The notes under the pieces were generated by a model that was not told where the DNA came from, did not search any database, and saw nothing but the letters and a program-made list of their open reading frames with translations. From Holosporales bacterium (lineage in GTDB: Bacteria > Pseudomonadota > Alphaproteobacteria > RUG11792), in NCBI GenBank assembly GCA_031260085.1, contig JAIRKP010000062.1, positions 1 to 5,689 on the forward strand: a stretch of 5,689 nt of DNA, given 5' to 3'. Position 1 is the first letter of the stretch. The number at the start of each line of letters is the position of its first letter. Position numbers and translations under genes: made by a program. Below are positions 1-5,689 of this stretch, in pieces.

Positions 1-2484
<2,484 letters not shown>

Positions 2485-2495
<11 letters not shown>

Positions 2496-4074
2496 TTTCA
2501 TGAAATCTTATTATGCTTTTTATGTTGCGTTTATTCAAAGTAGTATTTTTTATAAACTATCGCTTGATAAAAGAGGAGGTATATTCGCGCCATCTAAGTT
2601 TATAACAGATCCTTGGCCTGGAGATATTAATAATGGCAAAATCATATTGAACGGAAATATCCTGAATGATTCCTCAACTATGCAATTGGAATTAATAGAC
2701 TTTTTAATATACAAACCAATATGCATAGAGTTTCATGAGTGCGCTAAATATGCCAATAGCTTTTTTTGGATAAGAGATCTTCAAGCGATAGGAGGCAACA
2801 GCTGCAGGAGGTATGCAAGGAAACTTATATCTTTTTTTATTGATAGCTATAGAAAAGAAAAAAGATTTTGGAAAAGAGACTGCCAATGGACCTCTGTCGT
2901 TTTAGGAGAACGCTTGTGTAATTGGGTGTTTTCATATTCGTTCGTAGCCGCCGGGGCCTCTGATGAATTTCAAAAGAAATTTTTGTCATCGTTATGCGAA
3001 CAGTATTCTCATCTTCTGAAAAGCTATAAAGCTGAAACAAACTTATGCTCGAAAATAATAGCTTTGAAAGGACTTATATTTTGCCAATGCGTTATGAGAA
3101 ATATCAATATTGGAGTTCTAAATAAATTCATCATGAAATTAAACCAATTAGTTGAAGAGAATTTTGATAAGTATGGAATGATTATCACAAGAAACCCAGT
3201 AGATGAATTTAATTTATTTAGAAGCCTTATAGAAATAAGGTTTATTATAAAGAATTTAAATATGGATATAATAGAGAATTTTTTTTCTGATAAATTGTCA
3301 AGAATGGCTTCATGCATAAGATTTCTTCGACTTGGAGATGGATGTTTGTCATCATTCCAGGGAGATTCAAACTCTTCAACATCATTTATAATCCCAACAA
3401 GGCAGATAATAGATGCTGCTATTTCGGTTGTGAATGCAAAACTTACGAACGAACAAAAGTTAGTTTCAGGATTTGATAGGCTCTCTACGAAAAAAATTGC
3501 TGTTATTGTTAATACGTCAATCTCCGAAGTTAAATCAAAATTTAATCATTATAGTGAGCCGGGAATAAACATTTTTGACTTTGAATCTAGCTTTGGAATA
3601 AGCAGGGTTATTTATAGATCTGACATATCTATTTTATCAAATGGTTACAGAATAAAAGTTCATCCAAATTCGCAAAATTTTTCAAAAAAAGATATCACAG
3701 AAAGTGGAATATTTTTTAAAGGTGAGTCGGTAAGTCAAACTTCAAATTTCTTCCTTGCAATTAGGAGAGAGTTGTTTATAAACGCTAATATTGCTCAGCT
3801 TTCGGGATCTGATTTTGTTTCAATACAAGGTAAGTTTTTAACTATCGTGAGGTTGGTTTTAAATGAAAAGTGTAGTATTAGCAAAGTCAATGAGAAAACA
3901 ATTATGATAACAATTGAACAAAAACAATATAAATTGACAGTTCTTGTTGGCCATAATATCAGAGAGATTATAATTAGAACTGAGTTTAATTATCCATCAG
4001 TTGAATTTGAACTTGAAAATGGTAAATCTGACAATGTACAAATAAAATGGAGCTTAGAGCAGGTGGAGAATTAA
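2485..4074 (+). CDS. Divergent heparinase II/III-like protein
   Basis: The 529-residue product resembles the heparinase II/III-like proteins common in alphaproteobacteria, predicted polysaccharide lyases of unknown substrate. Supporting marks, in family order: D42-P-W-P-G-D, W95-I-R-D-L in an alpha-helical N-terminal half (alpha/alpha toroid expected, about 1-300), R236-N-P, and G284-D-G-C-L-S-S-F before the beta-rich C-terminal half. The C-terminal half is divergent: the segment around F364-D-F-E-S-S-F-G sits where relatives have a His/Asp-rich stretch leading to L-S-F-E, and I cannot find the usual H-S/N-T motif after it. Catalytic activity is therefore doubtful. No convincing signal peptide is seen. 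The ATG at 2485 overlaps the nth stop, with only a weak purine stretch upstream; ATG 2500 is an alternative start with no better site. Assignment is from remembered family motifs, not a search. Confidence 0.72.
4061..4068 (+). promoter_or_regulatory. Ribosome binding site that fixes the holB start
   Basis: AGGTGGAG lies inside the last codons of the heparinase-like gene, with GGAG ending 8 bases before the ATG at 4077. This favours 4077 over the in-frame ATG at 4047, which lies within the upstream gene, would add 10 residues that do not look like delta prime, and lacks a comparable site. Confidence 0.75.
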
Positions 4075-4076
4075 TA

Positions 4077-4841
4077 ATGCAAAGTTTTATAATTGTTGGC
4101 AACGACGAGAATAAAAATTTAGAAAAAGCTTTTGATTTGGCAATTGACCATATGAGCAAAGAAACTTCTATGGAATTAGAATTAATTAAAAAGCATGTGC
4201 AATCAAACACTTATCCAAATTTTCTTATGGTAAAAAAATCGGATGATGCCAATGAAATTCAAGTTGATGATTCGAGACGAATAATAGAATTTCTATTGCA
4301 GCGCCCCGCAATAGCTGGGAATTGCGCAGTTATCGTGCATTCGGCGGAGTTAATGTCTAAGAACGCAGCAAATGCTCTGCTGAAAATCCTGGAGGATCCG
4401 CCCGATACAGCGATTTTAATTCTGACAACAAAAAAACTTATGAGCCTACTGCCGACAATACGTTCGCGTTGTGTGCAAATACGTACTGCAACAGAGCACA
4501 TAAATGTTTCAGATTGTGAGAATTTTATAGATTATGCAAATAAAGTTTTTGGTAAAGAAGATAATAAATTGAAATTAATTCGCCAGGTATTTGAATTTAT
4601 TCAAGGTGGAATGAAGAACATAAAAGAATTTTCACAAGCTTTGGAAAGCTCAGATTTAGAAACATTTTGCGAAATATGTTTTATATATTCATATTTCAAA
4701 TTTTGTCAAACTTGTCAACTTTCGATGGCCGAAATAGTATTAAAAATGCAGGAAATACTAGCAATCTCAAAACGTACATATCCCGATAAACAAAGCTTGA
4801 TTACTGCAGTATGGTGTGTGTTTAAGAATTTTTTTTGTTAG
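4077..4841 (+). CDS. holB: DNA polymerase III subunit delta prime (short form)
   Basis: Delta prime is a subunit of the clamp loader that places the beta sliding clamp on primed DNA. Recognition rests on residues 60-135: E-I-Q-V-D-D-S-R-R-I, then a strand and A-E-L-M (DEAD-box-like position), then N-A-A-N-A-L-L-K-I-L-E-D-P-P, and L-L-P-T-I-R-S-R-C with the S-R-C arginine finger at 130-132. The protein has 254 residues, well short of E. coli (334). It begins directly at the first strand (F-I-I-V-G), the P-loop position reads G-N-D-E-N-K-N-L with no Walker A glycines, and the zinc-binding cysteines are absent. E. coli delta prime is itself not an ATPase, so this can still be functional. The gene starts 2 bases after the heparinase stop and is probably the last of the operon. 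The usual alphaproteobacterial neighbour tmk is not here. Confidence 0.9.
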   Translation: MQSFIIVGNDENKNLEKAFDLAIDHMSKETSMELELIKKHVQSNTYPNFLMVKKSDDANEIQVDDSRRIIEFLLQRPAIAGNCAVIVHSAELMSKNAANALLKILEDPPDTAILILTTKKLMSLLPTIRSRCVQIRTATEHINVSDCENFIDYANKVFGKEDNKLKLIRQVFEFIQGGMKNIKEFSQALESSDLETFCEICFIYSYFKFCQTCQLSMAEIVLKMQEILAISKRTYPDKQSLITAVWCVFKNFFC

Positions 4842-4850
4842 TATTGCCGA

Positions 4851-4862
4851 TTTTCTGTGACT
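4851..4862 (+). repeat. Direct repeat copy 1, TTTTCTGTGACT
   Basis: This 12-base sequence begins 10 bases after the holB stop and recurs exactly at 5192-5203, within the right arm of the third hairpin. Eleven of its bases also occur inverted at 5173-5183. The copies bracket the whole structured spacer. Confidence 0.7.
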
Positions 4863-4941
4863 CTAATTGGATATCTGGAACAAAACTTAATACTCACTTT
4901 CTTAGCAAGGCCTAGTTTGTCGGCCTCCTGAGAGGGCAATT

Positions 4942-5076
4942 TTGCCTGTTACGCTCCGCCCAAAAGTTTTGTCTTTTGGAGATTATACTGTTACTATCTC
5001 AATAGAGCAGAAAAAGTTTCCGACTGTTGCAGATAATTGGTATAATCTCAGTTTCGTGGAAGAAGTTGTATATTAG
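4942..5076 (+). CDS. Doubtful 44-residue small open frame
   Basis: A frame open from 4906 to the TAG at 5074-5076 could start at TTG 4942, with AGAGGG (4931-4936) five bases upstream. The product would begin M-P-V-T-L-R-P-K-V-L-S-F and end F-V-E-E-V-V-Y. It has a mixed, protein-like composition with no membrane segment or cysteine motif, and I recognise no family. It sits partly in the G+C-rich patch and could equally be the tail of a decayed gene or chance. Support is weak: a rare start codon, short length and no neighbour overlap. Confidence 0.18.
   Translation: MPVTLRPKVLSFGDYTVTISIEQKKFPTVADNWYNLSFVEEVVY
5018..5046 (+). promoter_or_regulatory. Candidate extended -10 promoter for the leader and rRNA pseudouridine synthase
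   Basis: TGG followed by TATAAT (5038-5046) is a perfect -10 box with the TGn extension. The -35 region 17 bases upstream (TTCCGA, 5018-5023) matches the TTGACA consensus only at three positions, which an extended -10 can tolerate. A transcript would start near 5053, about 30 bases before the first hairpin, so it would include the whole small leader frame and all three hairpins. Confidence 0.4.
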
Positions 5077-5083
5077 TACGTAT

Positions 5084-5123
5084 AGTCTGTCAAGGAGGAG
5101 AACGAAGTGATCCTTGACAGACT
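5084..5123 (+). promoter_or_regulatory. Inverted repeat 1: hairpin burying a ribosome binding site
   Basis: Arms AGTCTGTCAAGGA (5084-5096) and TCCTTGACAGACT (5111-5123) pair perfectly over 13 bases around a 14-base loop. In RNA the left arm holds the first five bases of the Shine-Dalgarno sequence AAGGAGG (5092-5098), paired to UCCUU, and the loop holds the GTG start codon at 5107-5109. This is the arrangement of a translational operator or thermometer; that function is inferred. As DNA, both arms contain TTGACA (one per strand), so a protein-binding operator is the alternative. No T-run follows. Confidence 0.75.
5092..5098 (+). promoter_or_regulatory. Shine-Dalgarno sequence of the small leader frame
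   Basis: AAGGAGG is a near-perfect anti-16S complement, 8 bases before the GTG at 5107. It is one of the best ribosome binding sites in the window although it precedes no recognised gene, and it is partly sequestered by the first hairpin. Confidence 0.6.
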
Positions 5124-5232
5124 GAGGGCGCGAGCATGGTATAATTATGATACCATACTCGCGCCCAGGGTGGTCACAGAAAAGCCAATGCTTTTCTGTG
5201 ACTACGAATACTTAGGAGGGGATTCCTATTGA
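5107..5232 (+). CDS. Candidate 41-residue leader peptide upstream of the pseudouridine synthase
   Basis: A GTG-started frame of 41 codons plus TGA, not related to any family I know. The product starts M-I-L-D-R-L-R-A-R-A-W-Y-N-Y and ends E-Y-L-G-G-D-S-Y; it has five tyrosines, one tryptophan, no hydrophobic helix and one cysteine. Evidence that it is translated: a strong AAGGAGG site 8 bases upstream, and a TGA at 5230-5232 that overlaps the next gene's TTG start as TTGA, the same style as the ligA/nth ATGA. The frame runs through all of hairpins 2 and 3 and the right arm of hairpin 1, so a translating ribosome would melt them and deliver ribosomes to the downstream start. No run of one amino acid typical of classical attenuators is seen. 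A chance open frame remains possible, since palindromes constrain this DNA. Confidence 0.45.
   Translation: MILDRLRARAWYNYDTILAPRVVTEKPMLFCDYEYLGGDSY
5114..5145 (+). promoter_or_regulatory. Second promoter-like pair with a long spacer
   Basis: TTGACA (5114-5119), in the right arm of hairpin 1, and TGG-TATAAT (5137-5145), in the stem and loop of hairpin 2, both match consensus perfectly. The spacer is 20 bases instead of about 17, which would weaken pairing of the two boxes, though the TGn extension could compensate. A transcript from here would start near 5152, skip the small leader frame's start and keep hairpin 3 and the pseudouridine synthase ribosome binding site. Confidence 0.35.
5126..5166. 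repeat. Inverted repeat 2: long stem with one mismatch
   Basis: GGGCGCGAG (5126-5134) pairs with CTCGCGCCC (5158-5166). After one C/A mismatch (5135/5157), ATGGTAT (5136-5142) pairs with ATACCAT (5150-5156). That gives 16 pairs and a 7-base A/T-rich loop. It is the strongest structure in the window. The stem is G+C-rich at its base, unlike its surroundings. There is no T-tract on either side, so neither strand looks like an intrinsic terminator. Confidence 0.85.
5173..5202. repeat. Inverted repeat 3: perfect 13-bp stem with 4-base loop
   Basis: GTCACAGAAAAGC (5173-5185) pairs perfectly with GCTTTTCTGTGAC (5190-5202) around the loop CAAT. In RNA the stem extends outward by a G-U, an A-U and a G-C pair to 5170/5205. 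It ends 9 bases before the AGGAGG of the pseudouridine synthase, so it lies at the edge of the initiating ribosome's footprint. The right arm includes the second copy of the 12-base direct repeat. The downstream sequence TACGAATAC has no T-run. Confidence 0.85.
5192..5203 (+). repeat. Direct repeat copy 2, TTTTCTGTGACT
   Basis: Exact second copy of the sequence at 4851-4862, here forming most of the right arm of hairpin 3. The spacing between the copies is 341 bases. Confidence 0.7.
5214..5219 (+). promoter_or_regulatory. Ribosome binding site that selects the TTG start at 5229
   Basis: AGGAGG lies 9 bases before TTG 5229 and 18 before ATG 5238. The spacing favours TTG as the start of the pseudouridine synthase despite the rarer codon. 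Confidence 0.7.
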
Positions 5233-5689
5233 TAAAAATGCATAAAATCAGGTTAAATAAAGCGTTAACTTTACTAGGGGTTTGCTCTCGAAGAGCTGCT
5301 GATAAACTGATAGATACTGGAAAAATCTTAATTAATTCAAACCAAATAGCAACGCAAGGAATGCTAATCTCTGAGACAGATATTATATCAGTGTTGGGCA
5401 AAAATTATACTCTTCGAACAAACTCGATAACAAAAAGAATTTGGATTTATTATAAACCTAAAGGGCTCGTCACAACTCATAAAGACGAAAAAAATAGGAC
5501 AACAGTATTTGATGATTTAAAGAAAAAAATACCCGAACGAGTAATCTCGGTAGGGAGGTTGGATTTAAATTCAGAAGGTTTGCTTTTAATCACGACTGAT
5601 AACGATTTCGCAAAATACGCTCAATCTCCAGACAATGGCTGGGAGAGGAAGTATAAAGTTAGATTATTTGGAATTCCAAATGAAAAGAT
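5229..5689 (+). CDS. rRNA pseudouridine synthase, RsuA/RluB family (3' partial)
   Basis: Enzymes of this family convert one uridine of ribosomal RNA to pseudouridine; the target nucleotide (16S or 23S) cannot be fixed from this fragment, although RluB-like 23S specificity is plausible. The 153 visible residues comprise an S4 RNA-binding domain (about 6-55: R-L-N-K-A-L, then C-S-R-R-A-A-D-K-L-I-D-T-G) and the beginning of the catalytic domain. The latter shows Y-Y-K-P-K-G-L-V-T-T and the active-site block G109-R-L-D112-L-N-S-E-G-L-L-L, with D112 the expected catalytic aspartate. The start is TTG 5229, chosen from AGGAGG spacing and the TTGA overlap with the small leader frame; ATG 5238 (three residues shorter) is the alternative. 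The frame is open to the last base, so roughly the last third or more is outside. In alphaproteobacteria an rsmD methyltransferase gene often follows. Confidence 0.95.
   Translation, partial: MIKMHKIRLNKALTLLGVCSRRAADKLIDTGKILINSNQIATQGMLISETDIISVLGKNYTLRTNSITKRIWIYYKPKGLVTTHKDEKNRTTVFDDLKKKIPERVISVGRLDLNSEGLLLITTDNDFAKYAQSPDNGWERKYKVRLFGIPNEK

Larger units (their letters stand above)
4842..5083. other. Intergenic stretch with a G+C-rich patch and small stem-loops
   Basis: No recognised gene lies here. Bases 4901-4980 are 50% G+C by count, visibly above the AT-rich genes around. Small inverted repeats are present: AGGCC/GGCCT (4908-4912 with 4922-4926), GGCA/TGCC (4935-4938 with 4943-4946) and CCAAAAG/CTTTTGG (4960-4966 with 4973-4979). 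None is followed by a T-run, so I do not call a terminator. The patch may be a structured RNA, a degraded mobile piece or a gene remnant; I recognise no RNA family, and tRNA, tmRNA, SRP RNA and RNase P hallmarks were looked for without success. Confidence 0.5.

Noticed and set aside
3898..3960. Resemblance of I-T-I-E-Q-K-Q in the heparinase-like protein to I-S-I-E-Q-K-K in the frame at 4942-5076, as a duplicated gene fragment
   Set aside because: The similarity covers only about seven residues, the DNA differs, and the flanks do not align.
4047..4076. ATG 4047 as the start of holB
   Set aside because: It lies inside the preceding gene, would add ten residues unlike the family, and the ribosome binding site at 4061-4068 points to 4077.
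4829..4836. Run of eight T near the end of holB, as a possible terminator tail
   Set aside because: No stable stem lies directly before it, and it is inside codons for the last residues of holB. A similar T8 run occurs inside the heparinase-like gene (3281-3288).
5126..5202. Hairpins 2 and 3 as Rho-independent terminators of the ligA-holB operon
   Set aside because: Stems are long enough but no T-tract follows on either strand, and they lie about 285-360 bases after holB, within reach of the next gene's ribosome binding site.

Overview
The window reads as a chromosomal stretch of an AT-rich alphaproteobacterium. The reasons are the protein types and gene style: a LigA with a K-I-D-G-L-S active site, a heparinase II/III-like protein carrying the D-P-W-P-G-D signature usual in alphaproteobacteria, tightly packed genes, and coding DNA that looks roughly one-third G+C by eye. 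An intracellular lineage such as Holosporales or Rickettsiales would fit the low G+C and shortened proteins, but that placement is inference only.

Bases 1-4841 hold four genes on the + strand that overlap or nearly touch: ligA (NAD-dependent DNA ligase, 5' end cut off by the window), nth (endonuclease III), a divergent heparinase II/III-like gene, and holB (clamp-loader delta prime subunit). The junctions are ATGA (ligA/nth), an 11-base overlap (nth/heparinase) and a 2-base gap with a good ribosome binding site (heparinase/holB). This strongly suggests one operon. Ligase, endonuclease III and delta prime all serve DNA replication and base-excision repair; the heparinase-like gene does not fit that theme.

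Bases 4842-5228 form the only sizeable non-housekeeping stretch and are the most interesting part. The first part (about 4900-4980) is clearly richer in G+C (40 of 80 bases by count) and holds small stem-loops and a 44-codon open frame of doubtful status. The second part (5084-5205) contains three consecutive long, nearly perfect inverted repeats that do not share sequence. An unannotated 41-codon frame (5107-5232) runs through all three. It has a strong Shine-Dalgarno sequence half-buried in the first hairpin, its GTG start in that hairpin's loop, and a stop codon that overlaps the TTG start of the next gene (TTGA).

From 5229 to the end is the start of an RsuA/RluB-family pseudouridine synthase (S4 domain plus G-R-L-D active site), cut off by the window end. 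My working model is that the 41-codon frame and its hairpins are a structured leader controlling, by translational coupling, the pseudouridine synthase. No classical Rho-independent terminator, tRNA, rRNA, CRISPR array or transposase gene was seen.
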